Below the pieces are notes generated by a model. It searched no databases. It was given only the letters and a program-made list of their open reading frames with translations, and was not told the origin of the DNA. Made by a program: the position numbers and the translations under genes. Below are positions 34,686-43,131 of a DNA stretch of 64,000 nucleotides, piece after piece (positions within the stretch are counted from its first letter, which is position 1; every line of letters begins with the position of its first letter). The stretch comes from Shinella zoogloeoides (lineage in GTDB: Bacteria; Pseudomonadota; Alphaproteobacteria; Rhizobiales; Rhizobiaceae). The stretch is from positions 124,001 to 188,000 of the forward strand of contig NZ_CP132311.1 in NCBI RefSeq assembly GCF_030733845.1. The letters run 5' to 3'.

Positions 34686-34872
34686 GTCTCGTCCAGAAAT
34701 ACTTGCAAACAGGGCACAGGTTATATCGGCGATTCCTGTGTATTAATTGTGTCACACCGTGGCTGCAGAATGGGGCGGCGAAGGATTCCTTGTCAACTAC
34801 TGCGATGCGGGTTTGGACGCAAGGCGCCCGTGGGTTGGCTGGGTTATCCTCCACTTCGAAAGCAGGATTAAA

Positions 34873-35973
34873 ATGTTCAAAAAGCCGTACGTTGCAGGAA
34901 TAGACGGCGACGCTGTCGTCCAGAAGAAAATCGCGCTTCAGGCGCTCCTACAGGATTTCGGAAACAACACCGGTAACATCATGTTTTCCGAATCCCTTTA
35001 TCGCAATCTCGACAATGCTGTTCGAGGAACCTTCAACTTTACCGCAGACGACGTCGAGGATTGCGACGTTATCGTTCTGGCGGCTGCCAACTGGATGAAC
35101 CCTTACTCCGACTTCGGGGATTTGGCCGCCAAAATTGAGGCGTGCGGGTTACCTTGTGTTATTGTGGGGATCGGAGCTCAAAGCGGCGTCGACAAGAGGC
35201 TCCCAAATATCCATCCGGGAACCATGCGGTTGATCGAATACGCGGGAGCCACGTCCGGCTTGATCTCTACGCGTGGCGGTTTTTCGTCGCATGTGCTTAA
35301 CCATCACGGGATCAAAAACTGTCTCGCTACTGGCTGTCCATCGCTTCTGCTTAACGGCGCGAAAGCAATGGTCAGGGAAGCGCCGGCGAGTCTGACGACC
35401 GCCGATATTATGGTTCATTCGACACGGCATCTGTGGAACCAAGCCGATGCTTTTCAGGGAAAGCTATACCGTTGGGCGATGGAAGACGGTTGCGATATTC
35501 TACTCCAGTCCGAGCTAGCTGACATGTACTATGCGCTCGGGCGGACGAACAACGACGAGATTTTGTCACGCGCAAAGGTCGTGCTCGAAGCGGTTTACGG
35601 TCAGCCGATAGAAGCAGTTGCGGAGTACCTCAAGACTCATGGCAAGGTGCCATTCGCGATGCCGCAATGGGAGTCTTTTCTCAAGGCGAAAAAATTCTGC
35701 ATCGGCACGCGCCTTCATGGGACTGTTGCGGCACTTCTTGCCGGAACGCCTGCTGTTCTAGTCACTCACGATTCGCGGACTGTCGAGACGGCCGAGGCAA
35801 TGAGCATCCCGACGGTCTCAGCGTCGCAGATCGGCGAGCATTTTCACCCTTCGGCGTATGTGAACCAAGCGGCAATCGCCGCGTATCTCAGCGGATATGA
35901 GCGATATCGCCGCAACTTCATGACGTTCTTTCATGTGAATGGACTTCAGACCTCAAAGTACTTTGACCACTAA
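34873..35973 (+). CDS. Polysaccharide pyruvyl transferase-like protein
   Basis: 366 aa from ATG 34873 with AGGA 6 bases upstream. It has PCVIVGIGAQSGVD, LISTRGGFSSHVLNHHGI, and near the end FCIGTRLHGTVAALLAGTPA, the core pattern of polysaccharide pyruvyl transferase (CsaB/WcaK) proteins. Such enzymes add ketal-linked pyruvate to sugars, or act as related sugar transferases. Divergent from the double glycosyltransferase gene. Confidence 0.85.
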   Translation: MFKKPYVAGIDGDAVVQKKIALQALLQDFGNNTGNIMFSESLYRNLDNAVRGTFNFTADDVEDCDVIVLAAANWMNPYSDFGDLAAKIEACGLPCVIVGIGAQSGVDKRLPNIHPGTMRLIEYAGATSGLISTRGGFSSHVLNHHGIKNCLATGCPSLLLNGAKAMVREAPASLTTADIMVHSTRHLWNQADAFQGKLYRWAMEDGCDILLQSELADMYYALGRTNNDEILSRAKVVLEAVYGQPIEAVAEYLKTHGKVPFAMPQWESFLKAKKFCIGTRLHGTVAALLAGTPAVLVTHDSRTVETAEAMSIPTVSASQIGEHFHPSAYVNQAAIAAYLSGYERYRRNFMTFFHVNGLQTSKYFDH

Positions 35974-36070
35974 TGTCCATCCAATGGGTTGCTGAAGCTT
36001 GTGATTGTTAGAGGTTGCAGTGGGATCAACTGTCAGCGGCCGATCGCCGTGCGTCGCCCTGCATACAAGC

Positions 36071-36865
36071 CTAGCTCTCTAGTAGGAGACGGCGCGTCAG
36101 CCGCTCTACGAGCAAGCCCAGGAAAAGACAGGTGATTGCGTAGAACAGAACATAGGGCTTATCGAGATGTCTAGATGCGTATCCTGGATAATAGGCGGAA
36201 CGAACCCATTCAACCACCTGAAAAACAGGATTGAATGAGAGGTAATAGGTTGCTTCATCAGGGAGCCTGCTTGGCACAAACATCACTCCCGAAAGGAGAT
36301 ACAATACGATCAGAAACAGCGCCCAGATCGTGACGAAAAATTTCACGGCCATACACGCAATCCCGACGAGATATCCGGCGCCAATCGCGAGAATAAGGAC
36401 TGACAAATAGCCGAAAACGGCTTCGAAGATGTCCGCCGGTATCGGATCCTCTCCACGAATGAGAAAGATCGAAAAAAGAAGCACCAAGGTCAGAAAAGCG
36501 CCAATGACTTCGAGTAGAGCGCGAGCTGTCATTACGTCCAGGATCGTCACTACAGGAAATGATAGCATGTTTCGGTTCGATAGCACCGACAACGCCATTC
36601 CTCGTGAAACGTACATGAATGTCAGCGTTGGCAGCAATCCGGTCGCGAAAAAGACGGGAAGGCTCTCCCCGTATGGAGTCTGGCGGCCCATGACTGAGTA
36701 AATGGTCAATAGGATCAACATGTGAACCAGCGGCCACACGGGGACCAGTAGGAAGCCTAGGCCGTGGTTGAAGAAGCGGCTCCTCATGTCTCGGAGCATA
36801 ACGGCGACCATAACATTTCTCTTCTCTTGAAGAGCGTGGTGGATAGGATTGGTCTTCGTTGACAT
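36071..36865 (-). CDS. ABC-2 type polysaccharide export permease (KpsM/RkpT-like)
   Basis: 264 aa with six hydrophobic segments (for example FLLVPVWPLVHMLILLTIYSV and LIVLYLLSGVMFVPSRLPD). The pattern FNHGLGFLLVPVWP near the N-terminus and NPVFQVVEWVRSAYYPGY near the end match capsule and O-antigen exporter permeases. In such systems the permease pairs with a separate ATPase; none is encoded here, so a host ATPase would be needed. It ends the sugar cassette. Confidence 0.85.
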   Translation of the reverse strand: MSTKTNPIHHALQEKRNVMVAVMLRDMRSRFFNHGLGFLLVPVWPLVHMLILLTIYSVMGRQTPYGESLPVFFATGLLPTLTFMYVSRGMALSVLSNRNMLSFPVVTILDVMTARALLEVIGAFLTLVLLFSIFLIRGEDPIPADIFEAVFGYLSVLILAIGAGYLVGIACMAVKFFVTIWALFLIVLYLLSGVMFVPSRLPDEATYYLSFNPVFQVVEWVRSAYYPGYASRHLDKPYVLFYAITCLFLGLLVERLTRRLLLES

Positions 36866-36926
36866 GCGTCAGCTCCTGCTCGTTGGCGACGAATAGGTCA
36901 GGCGGGCATTTTTGTCGAGGCTGCAC

Positions 36927-37202
36927 ATGATCCCACGCATCAATCATATCCTGGTCGCACTTTATCGGGCGGGTGGGAGAGGCGTTGATGAACGCCGCCT
37001 TGCGTGGAGCGAGGAGCATTACCCGGCCGTCAACGAGGCGATGCAGCTTGGCCTGGTGGAGCGCAGAACGAGTTTGCGAAAGTCGACATTCTCGCTCACC
37101 AGGCAAGGCTATCGCGAAATCGGACAAAAGCCTCCGGGCGTCACGCCCTATGAGGCGTTTAGAACTGCCGTCTCCTTATTCTTCTTTGGCCCTTCTCGAT
37201 AG
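36927..37202 (+). CDS. Small winged-helix-like protein
   Basis: 91 aa from ATG 36927; a TTG at 36912 is less likely. The core (INHILVALYRAGGRGV ... LGLVERRTSLRKSTFSLTRQGYREI) has the three-helix and wing pattern of MarR/PadR-like small winged-helix proteins. It is back on the phage strand, just before the lysis genes, so it may belong to the original phage. Regulatory role uncertain. Confidence 0.5.
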   Translation: MIPRINHILVALYRAGGRGVDERRLAWSEEHYPAVNEAMQLGLVERRTSLRKSTFSLTRQGYREIGQKPPGVTPYEAFRTAVSLFFFGPSR

Positions 37203-37285
37203 CAGGACGTGACGGGCCTTCGTAATCCGCACCGCGCGTGAGCTCACGCGCGGCGCTCCTGCTTGTCCAAAGGAACGAGAACCCA

Positions 37286-38272
37286 ATGATCACCGCAGCA
37301 CATGTGCGCGCGGCCGCGAAGGCGCGCGTGAACGACAGCAACCTCAACTCCGTCATGACGGCGCTCGATCGCCACGGCGCGGCGGCCGGGCTCGATCTGC
37401 CGCACCGTGCCGTGCACTTCCTCGCGCAGCTGATGCACGAGAGCGGGTCGTTCCGCTTCGATCGCGAGATATGGGGCCCGACGCCGGCGCAGAAGCGGTA
37501 TGACACGCGCACCGATCTCGGCAATACGCCGGCGGCGGATGGCGATGGCTTCAAGAACCGGGGGCGCGGCCCGATCCAGGTGACGGGCGGCTATAACATC
37601 CGGGCGTTCCATGCCTGGTGCGTCGCCAAGGGGATGAACCCGCCGGATTTTGTCAGCAACCCTGATCTCATCAACACCGATCCGTGGGAGGGGCTTTCGG
37701 CGATCTGGTACTGGGATGAGGGCAATCCCGACCGCCGCAGCCTCAACCGCTATGCCGACCGGAACGATCCGGAAATGATCACCCGGCGCATCAATGGCGG
37801 ATTGAACGGCTATCCCGATCGTCTGGACTGCTACACCCGCCTGGGGGTGGTTGTGCTCGGTTACCGCCCCGATGATCTGCGCGGCTTTCAGGGGGCGGCG
37901 CGCGCGGCGGGCAAATATTCCGGCGCGCTCGATGGCCTCGACGGCCCGCAGACCCGCGCGGCGATCCATCTCATGCTTGTGGATCTGGCGCCGGGCAAGG
38001 TGCGGGCGGTGAAGGCCTCGCCGGTGACGGAAGAGAAGCCGGTAGCCGTCATGCCGCAAAGCATTGATGCACCGTGGTGGCAATCGAAGGAAATCCTCGG
38101 GCCGGCCGCAGGTGGCGGGGCGGCGACCACGCTGACGGCGCTTGGCTCGATCCCCTGGCAGAACCTGCTTCTGATCCTCGTCGCCTTCGGCGCTGTCGCC
38201 GGCTTCCTCTACTGGCGCAAGCGCATCGACGCGCGAGATGTGCGCAGCCGGGCGTCCGAGGTTGAGGCATGA
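37286..38272 (+). CDS. Endolysin, GH19-like, with peptidoglycan-binding part and C-terminal membrane anchor
   Basis: 328 aa from ATG 37286. The GH19-like domain spans about residues 1-190: LMHESGSFRFDREIWG with the likely catalytic Glu52, and GFKNRGRGPIQVTGGYNI. A peptidoglycan-binding-like segment follows (GALDGLDGPQTRAAIHLML, about 205-230). Near the C-terminus lies a hydrophobic span (NLLLILVAFGAVAGFLYW) and a charged tail. A C-terminal membrane segment is uncommon for endolysins and could hold it at the membrane before lysis. Followed with a 4-base overlap by the spanin pair. Confidence 0.88.
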   Translation: MITAAHVRAAAKARVNDSNLNSVMTALDRHGAAAGLDLPHRAVHFLAQLMHESGSFRFDREIWGPTPAQKRYDTRTDLGNTPAADGDGFKNRGRGPIQVTGGYNIRAFHAWCVAKGMNPPDFVSNPDLINTDPWEGLSAIWYWDEGNPDRRSLNRYADRNDPEMITRRINGGLNGYPDRLDCYTRLGVVVLGYRPDDLRGFQGAARAAGKYSGALDGLDGPQTRAAIHLMLVDLAPGKVRAVKASPVTEEKPVAVMPQSIDAPWWQSKEILGPAAGGGAATTLTALGSIPWQNLLLILVAFGAVAGFLYWRKRIDARDVRSRASEVEA

Positions 38273-38511
38273 TCCCCTGGCCGAAGATCCTCATGGGCGC
38301 CGCCATCGCCGGCGCCCTTATCTGGCTCTATGCCGAAATCCGCGACCAGGGCGCTCGGTCCGCCACCTCGAAAATCGAAAGGCAGAACAATGAAGCACGC
38401 AACGCGGCTGACGATGCTCGCAGCGCTTATGACCGTTGCCTTGATGGCGGCGGGCTGTGGAATTTCGGGGCCGGTCGATGTGACAGGTCTTCGCCGCGTC
38501 GCGGGGACTGA
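38269..38511 (+). CDS. Inner-membrane spanin subunit (Rz-like)
   Basis: 80 aa. An N-terminal membrane segment (ILMGAAIAGALIWLYAEI) is followed by a charged helical stretch suited to a coiled coil in the periplasm (SKIERQNNEARNAADDARSAYD). An o-spanin gene is embedded in the +1 frame from 38390. Position behind the endolysin is classical. Spanins fuse inner and outer membranes in the last step of lysis. Confidence 0.8.
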   Translation: MIPWPKILMGAAIAGALIWLYAEIRDQGARSATSKIERQNNEARNAADDARSAYDRCLDGGGLWNFGAGRCDRSSPRRGD

Positions 38512-38635
38512 TCTAATTGGCGCCCGCGGGGAAACTCCGGCTGATCAGCGGAAGATCGACCGAACGGTCGTCGGCTTGTGCGCCGGCAAGGTGTGGACCG
38601 CTGAAGAGTGCCGTCAGCATGGAGATAAACAATGA
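38390..38635 (+). CDS. Outer-membrane spanin lipoprotein (Rz1-like), overlapping
   Basis: 81 aa in the +1 frame relative to the i-spanin, starting inside that gene and extending beyond it. A signal peptide of 22 residues ends in a lipobox (LMAAGC, Cys23). The mature lipoprotein would have 59 residues. The frame-overlapping arrangement is the hallmark of Rz/Rz1 pairs. A longer in-frame start at 38330 would put a basic stretch before the signal peptide and is rejected. Confidence 0.85.
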   Translation: MKHATRLTMLAALMTVALMAAGCGISGPVDVTGLRRVAGTDLIGARGETPADQRKIDRTVVGLCAGKVWTAEECRQHGDKQ

Positions 38636-38985
38636 GCCCATCAGACTTCGACCCGCGCATGCATCAGCAAATGGGGGAGGTGCTTGCCGAGATCCGGAAC
38701 CTGCGCGATGCTTTCCGGCAAGCCGAACTCAAGTCCGACACGAGCCGGGCCGCTATGCACTCTCGCATGGATCAGCTCGTAGACCGCATCGGAAAGGTCG
38801 AGGGCGGCGTCGCAGCCGTCCAGGAGGACGTGACCGAGATGAGGCCTGTCACGGACGAGGTAAAGCGCTGGAAACTCATGGGTATGGGCGCGCTGGCCGT
38901 CACGGGTCTTGCTGCTATGGCGTTGGGGGTTACCTTCAGCGAAGCGTTGAAGCGCATCGGCATGGTGATCATTGGCAAAGGCTAA
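38632..38985 (+). CDS. DUF1515-type protein with C-terminal membrane segment
   Basis: 117 aa. A helical, coiled-coil-like part (HQQMGEVLAEIRNLRDAFRQ and RMDQLVDRIGKVEGGVAAVQ) is followed by PVTDEVKRWKLMGMGALAV and a single membrane segment. This is the DUF1515 pattern known from rhizobial prophages. As it is the only other membrane protein in the lysis block, a holin or lysis-control role is plausible but not shown. Confidence 0.8.
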   Translation: MSPSDFDPRMHQQMGEVLAEIRNLRDAFRQAELKSDTSRAAMHSRMDQLVDRIGKVEGGVAAVQEDVTEMRPVTDEVKRWKLMGMGALAVTGLAAMALGVTFSEALKRIGMVIIGKG

Positions 38986-39105
38986 CCGGGAAATCCTTCA
39001 GCGGATCGAAGAGGGGCAGCGCTGAGGGATTGAGCGGCGGTAGATTGAGAACGCCCGCGGCAAGACGGGCGTCTGCACAACAAGGCTTCGTTCACGCTTG
39101 GGCAT

Positions 39106-39486
39106 TCACCATGAGTTTACGCCCACCATCTCCTTGCCGTTGTACACCTCGACCTTGTTGGGCGCGACGAGGCGCCAGCGCTCGCAGACCTCCTTGCCGT
39201 CATCGAGGCCTTCCCAGGTTCGGCAGAACCTGTTTCCTTCGATCCGCCATTTCCCCTTGATCACGATCTTGTCGCCGCTGTCTGGCTGAGCGGACCCGTT
39301 GCCCGTTCCATCTGCGGCCAGGGCAAGAGTTCCCGTATACCCCTGACCTTTCCCGCCGAGCTGCAAGGTCTTTCCGCCTTCCAGCAATGTCTTGAGTTCG
39401 GCTTCCTTCATGTCTTTCCCCGCCGCATATGCGGACGAAGCGGTAAGTCCCAAAAGCAGCATTGTCGGCAAAAGTAGATTTCGCAT
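39106..39486 (-). CDS. Small secreted protein of unknown function
   Basis: 126 aa with a clear signal peptide (MRNLLLPTMLLLGLTASSAYA, cut after AYA by the usual rule; shown here in 21 residues only as MRNLL...SSAYA). The mature part is beta-rich with two cysteines (RFCRTWEG and EVCERWRLV) likely to form a disulfide, and resembles small periplasmic DUF995-like proteins. A strong AGGAGGA site precedes the start, and TTGACT at 39533-39538 on its strand could be the -35 box. Separately transcribed cargo. Confidence 0.7.
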   Translation of the reverse strand: MRNLLLPTMLLLGLTASSAYAAGKDMKEAELKTLLEGGKTLQLGGKGQGYTGTLALAADGTGNGSAQPDSGDKIVIKGKWRIEGNRFCRTWEGLDDGKEVCERWRLVAPNKVEVYNGKEMVGVNSW

Positions 39487-39546
39487 GGCAATCCTCCTCT
39501 AAACAACTTCATGTTGAATTAGCTTTTTGGAAAGTCAAGCGGCACG

Positions 39547-39572
39547 AAAAAGCCCGCCGGTGAGGGCGGGCT
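39547..39572 (-). terminator. Rho-independent terminator of the three-gene module
   Basis: An 8-bp perfect stem (39551-39558 with 39565-39572, AGCCCGCC/GGCGGGCT) with a 6-base loop is followed on the minus strand by five T residues (39547-39551 read in reverse). It lies 24 bp beyond the end of the module at 39596-41041 and before the secreted protein gene's start region. Confidence 0.85.
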
Positions 39573-39595
39573 ATCAATTCGAGGAGGCTGGCGGT

Positions 39596-40363
39596 TTACG
39601 CTGCTATGCGCTCCAACTCTCGCCAGTCGGCCGTTGCGTCTATGAGGCGAGCCGTTCTATTGAGGATCAAGAGCTGATCCGAACCGAAGAACTGTTTGCC
39701 CTTCAGAACCGCGACCGTTCTGGGCGCTTCTGCTAGGCGCCGGATATCGTCCAATTTCATGTAAGCAGATGATACTGAGATGGGTGAAGGGGATACGGCT
39801 TCAACTGCGATATCAGCGCTCTCTGTGTGGACCAGCGCATCCACCGTCCAGCTGTGCGTGGACGCGCCAGAAATTGTTGCGTCAGCTGAAACTCTCTTGG
39901 CCCCGAAAACATCAACAAGCCGGTCGATAATTGATGTTTTGAGGTCGAAATCTAGCTTTCTAGCCAACCGGTCTGCAGTAACTTGTACGGCACGCCGTGC
40001 TGCATCGGCAATAATTGCAATGACCCCAGGCAGGTTCTCGATCCGGGCGTCTGCTTCGAATATTTCGAAATTATTGAATCTCAGCCCAGCATCCTCTGCT
40101 ATATGCCTTGCCGCGCGACGGAATATCTCGCTCGCCCCCATCATATCAGCTTCGCTGTACGCCGCGCCATCATCTGAAACGAGGCAGCGATCTCCATTAA
40201 AGGAAACCAAGATACTGACATGCGCTCCGGAAGGGAAAAGTACGGGCGTTGTTACGACGGTTCCGCGCGCAAGGCGTTTAGCGCGTACAAGCTCGCTTGC
40301 GATCCGGTCAACAAAGTTGCCGGGAGTCAATGGCTCGTTCATAAACCCAACTGCAGCGACCAT
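39596..40363 (-). CDS. Uncharacterised protein, DUF1828-like N-terminus
   Basis: 255 aa. The N-terminal 90 residues (ASELVRAKRLARGTVVTTP ... CLVSDDGAAYSEADMMG) have the pattern of DUF1828-type domains, which carry a VSDDGxxxxxL motif. The C-terminal part (IIDRLVDVFGAKRVSADATI ... HTWTVDALV-like and AVLKGKQFFGSDQLLI) resembles the DUF1829-type partner, with a possible nuclease-like beta-alpha core. Last gene of a tightly overlapping trio with its own terminator. Function unknown; cargo of the defence or toxin kind is inference. Confidence 0.6.
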   Translation of the reverse strand: MVAAVGFMNEPLTPGNFVDRIASELVRAKRLARGTVVTTPVLFPSGAHVSILVSFNGDRCLVSDDGAAYSEADMMGASEIFRRAARHIAEDAGLRFNNFEIFEADARIENLPGVIAIIADAARRAVQVTADRLARKLDFDLKTSIIDRLVDVFGAKRVSADATISGASTHSWTVDALVHTESADIAVEAVSPSPISVSSAYMKLDDIRRLAEAPRTVAVLKGKQFFGSDQLLILNRTARLIDATADWRELERIAA

Positions 40364-40866
40364 GGTGGAACCGGTATTTCTGAGGCGTTGTCAAGCTTGA
40401 ATGTAACACGAACATACGAGAGAAGTTCGTTAAAATCTGGGGGCTCCGGGTCAATTTTCTTGACGATCGGGAGATTATTTTTCTGCATGGTCTCAAGGCC
40501 TAAGTCGGCGTTTTCAGGAAAGTCGTGTACGCTCGTGTAGGCTGTCAGGCCCCGTAAGCCTGGAGGGCCGATTTTGTTGGTGTGCGGCTGCCGTGGCCGC
40601 CAGTCGATGCGAGCGATGCGAAAGTCAGTGCCATCGATGTCGATAGCAAGCTGGAAAGTGACACGGGCATCCGGTTCGTCTGTCCACGCTGTGCCGATGA
40701 TTGAAACGCCGGTTAGACCGCTTGGTTGTCCGCAGTCGCAAACGATCGGCACCCGCAGGATGCGTTCCCGTTGACGGTCTTGCTTCCACCCGATTGGCGG
40801 CAATGCGACTTTGTTGGCCTCATATGCTGCCTGCATTAGTTGCAGGACGCGCGTCTCATTGCTCAA
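40339..40866 (-). CDS. Uncharacterised protein, middle gene of overlapping trio
   Basis: 175 aa from a TTG start at 40866 with GAGGGG about 8 bases upstream; it overlaps the preceding gene by 11 bp and the following one by 25 bp. Next in-frame ATG is at 40836 without a good site. It has two cysteines (VCDCGQPS), a beta-rich middle (VTFQLAIDIDGTDFRIARIDWRP) and an acidic end. No family recognised. Overlaps on both sides imply co-translation and perhaps a complex with its neighbours. Confidence 0.6.
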   Translation of the reverse strand: MSNETRVLQLMQAAYEANKVALPPIGWKQDRQRERILRVPIVCDCGQPSGLTGVSIIGTAWTDEPDARVTFQLAIDIDGTDFRIARIDWRPRQPHTNKIGPPGLRGLTAYTSVHDFPENADLGLETMQKNNLPIVKKIDPEPPDFNELLSYVRVTFKLDNASEIPVPPWSLQLGL

Positions 40867-41041
40867 GTGGCGCGCCCCTCACGTTTCCGAACCCTGCTTT
40901 AGGTAAAACCTCGATCAACTCCCGCTTGCCCTGCTCGTCAAGGACTCCGAGCCGTCGCAAGTAGAAAACGAGTGCCGCCGTGATCGATGATGTCGACAGC
41001 GCGACAGCCCCTGCGGATAGGATAGCTGGATCGTGGCTCAT
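40856..41041 (-). CDS. Small membrane protein, first gene of overlapping trio
   Basis: 61 aa from ATG 41041, with GAGGGG 7 bases upstream; a longer start at 41086 lacks a site. One membrane segment (ILSAGAVALSTSSITAALVFYL) is followed by a short positively charged turn and a helix (DEQGKRELIEVLPKAGF). The stop lies inside the next gene. Position suggests that it anchors or modulates the products downstream. Confidence 0.55.
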   Translation of the reverse strand: MSHDPAILSAGAVALSTSSITAALVFYLRRLGVLDEQGKRELIEVLPKAGFGNVRGAPLEQ

Positions 41042-41228
41042 TGAGTTTCCCCTCGCGCGCACGATAGCGCGATTCACAGTCGGCACAAGAGTTTACGCTC
41101 GCTCCGCCTACCATCGACAATTGATAAAATGCCCGTCGTTTCCTTCAGGGTTCGTCCAACGTCGGATGTTACCAACGCGTGTAGACGATCATGTAATGCT
41201 GTTTTGGGTTATACAGCGGAGTGGGGCG

Positions 41229-41549
41229 ATGGAAGGTCGATCGATCATCGAGATCGCAACGAAGCCTCAGGAGCAAGGCATCCCTTGGGACTGGTTCATC
41301 GCAATAGTCGCTGCGGCCGCGGCCGGCTGGGCGGTTCATTTTGCGCTCAACGAGTTCTTCCGACCAAGGTCAGCGCCCTCATCGAAATCGCCTACCGAGA
41401 GCCGCTTCCGAAATGTTTTCGCCATGATGGATGAAGGCCGGCGCCAATCCCTGATCCGGTACAACATGGAAAAGTATGAGTGCGGCCGCGAGGAAGCCAT
41501 GCGGCTGGCCATGGACGAACGAACCCGCGATGCTGATAGGTGGAATTGA
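41229..41549 (+). CDS. Small protein with one membrane segment
   Basis: 106 aa from ATG 41229 with GGAG 7 bases upstream. A membrane segment (WFIAIVAAAAAGWAVHFAL) follows an N-terminal tail of about 20 residues. The soluble C-terminus (FAMMDEGRRQSLIRYNMEKYECGREEAMRLAMDER) is helical. Last phage-region gene before the rhamnose operon, divergent from the trio. The roughly 150 bp that follow contain a short GCGG/CCGC hairpin with TTTT near 41562-41580 and no gene. Confidence 0.5.
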   Translation: MEGRSIIEIATKPQEQGIPWDWFIAIVAAAAAGWAVHFALNEFFRPRSAPSSKSPTESRFRNVFAMMDEGRRQSLIRYNMEKYECGREEAMRLAMDERTRDADRWN

Positions 41550-41706
41550 CACAGCGGGAGGCGGCTCGCCGCGCTTTTCATTCGCCCGTTAGGCCTCTCG
41601 CTCGTTGGCAGGGACGGTCCTGATCGCCACCCTCAATCTCGGCAAGGATGTAAATTGAGGTTACGTGGCGATAAAAATCCCAACCGCATTCCCAATTAAC
41701 CTGCCA

Positions 41707-42249
41707 TCAGAACGTCTCGGCGTCGCGGAAGCGGCTGGCCGCGCCATCCTTGGCCGACAATTGCGGCTCGCCGGACGTCGGCCACTGAATGTTTAGATCC
41801 GGGTCGTTCCACAGGATCGAGCGTTCGAAAGCGGGGTTGTAGTAGTCGGTGGTCTTGTAGAGGAATTCGGCGGTTTCGCTGAGGACGACGAAGCCGTGGG
41901 CAAAGCCCTCGGGCACCCAGAGCTGCTTCTTGTTCTCTGCGCTCAAGTGCACGCCGACCCATCGCCCGAAGGTCGGGGAAGCGCGGCGGATATCGACCGC
42001 CACGTCAAACACTTCGCCCTCGACCACGCGCACCAGCTTCCCCTGCGCCTGCTCTATCTGGTAGTGCAGGCCGCGCAGCACGTTGCGGGCGGATTTCGAA
42101 TGGTTGTCCTGCACGAACTCGCGATCGAGGCCGGTCGCCTCCTTGAAGGCGCGGGCATTGAAGCTCTCGAAGAAGAAGCCGCGCTCGTCGCCGAACACCT
42201 TCGGCTCGAGAATGACGACCTCGGGAATGGCTGTCGCTGTGGCCTGCAT
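41707..42249 (-). CDS. rfbC: dTDP-4-dehydrorhamnose 3,5-epimerase
   Basis: 180 aa, typical for RfbC/RmlC. The cupin core has FFFESFNARAFKEATG, DNHSKSARNVLRGLHYQ with the catalytic His, KLVRVVEGEVFDVAVDIRR, and LWVPEGFAHGFVVLSE. It converts dTDP-4-dehydro-6-deoxyglucose to the L-lyxo isomer, the third step of dTDP-L-rhamnose synthesis. Last gene of the four-gene operon; its start overlaps the rfbA stop. Confidence 0.97.
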   Translation of the reverse strand: MQATATAIPEVVILEPKVFGDERGFFFESFNARAFKEATGLDREFVQDNHSKSARNVLRGLHYQIEQAQGKLVRVVEGEVFDVAVDIRRASPTFGRWVGVHLSAENKKQLWVPEGFAHGFVVLSETAEFLYKTTDYYNPAFERSILWNDPDLNIQWPTSGEPQLSAKDGAASRFRDAETF

Positions 42250-43130
42250 CAGTATATCGTTTCCTTCAGGATGTTTTGCAGATAACGGCCATAGCCGCTC
42301 TTGATGAGCGGCGCGGCGAGTTCCTCGAGCTGCGCAGCATCAATCCAGCCGGCGCGGTAGGCGATTTCCTCCGGGCAGGCGACGCGCAGGCCTTGGCGCT
42401 TCTCGATGGTGGCGATGTATTGGCCGGCTTCCAGCAACGAGTCGTGCGTGCCCGTATCCAGCCAGGCATAGCCGCGTCCCATGATCTCGACGCGAAGCTG
42501 GCCCTGTGACAGATAGCGGCTGTTGACGTCGGTGATTTCCAGCTCGCCGCGCGGCGAGGGCTTGATCCCGGCAGCAATGTCGCACACCTGCCCGTCGTAG
42601 AAATAGAGCCCAGTGACGGCATAGTTCGACTTCGGCTGTTCCGGCTTTTCTTCGATGGACAGCGCCTTCTGGTTCCGGTCGAAATCCACCACGCCATAGC
42701 GCTCCGGATCGGTCACATGATAGGCGAACACGGTCGCGCCGCTCTCAGCGCCTGCCGCATTGTGCAGCAGCTTCTGGAAATCGTGGCCGTAGAAGATGTT
42801 GTCGCCGAGGACCAGCGCGCTCGGCTGGCCGCCGATGAAATCACGCCCCAGGATAAAGGCCTGCGCCAGTCCGTCGGGGCTTGGCTGCACGCAATAGGTC
42901 AGGCTGATGCCCCATTGGCTGCCGTCGCCGAGAAGCGCCTGGAAGCGCGGCGTATCCTGCGGGGTGGAGATGACCAGGATCTCGCGAATGCCTGCCAGCA
43001 TCAGCGTCGTCAGCGGATAGTAGATCATCGGCTTGTCGTAGACGGGCAGAAGCTGCTTCGACATGGCGAGCGTCGCCGGATGAAGTCGTGTGCCGGAGCC
43101 TCCGGCCAGAATGATACCCTTGCGTTGCAT
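42249..43130 (-). CDS. rfbA: Glucose-1-phosphate thymidylyltransferase
   Basis: 293 aa. The N-terminal nucleotidyltransferase motif [21 protein letters not shown] is followed by [21 protein letters not shown] and [13 protein letters not shown], all classical for RmlA. It joins glucose-1-phosphate and dTTP to dTDP-glucose, the first step. It begins 2 bases after the rfbD stop on the same strand. Confidence 0.97.
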   Translation of the reverse strand: MQRKGIILAGGSGTRLHPATLAMSKQLLPVYDKPMIYYPLTTLMLAGIREILVISTPQDTPRFQALLGDGSQWGISLTYCVQPSPDGLAQAFILGRDFIGGQPSALVLGDNIFYGHDFQKLLHNAAGAESGATVFAYHVTDPERYGVVDFDRNQKALSIEEKPEQPKSNYAVTGLYFYDGQVCDIAAGIKPSPRGELEITDVNSRYLSQGQLRVEIMGRGYAWLDTGTHDSLLEAGQYIATIEKRQGLRVACPEEIAYRAGWIDAAQLEELAAPLIKSGYGRYLQNILKETIY

Positions 43131-43131
43131 C

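Noticed and set aside
38330..38389. Longer start for the o-spanin
   Set aside because: The extension is basic and would bury the signal peptide; the internal ATG 38390 gives a proper lipoprotein signal.
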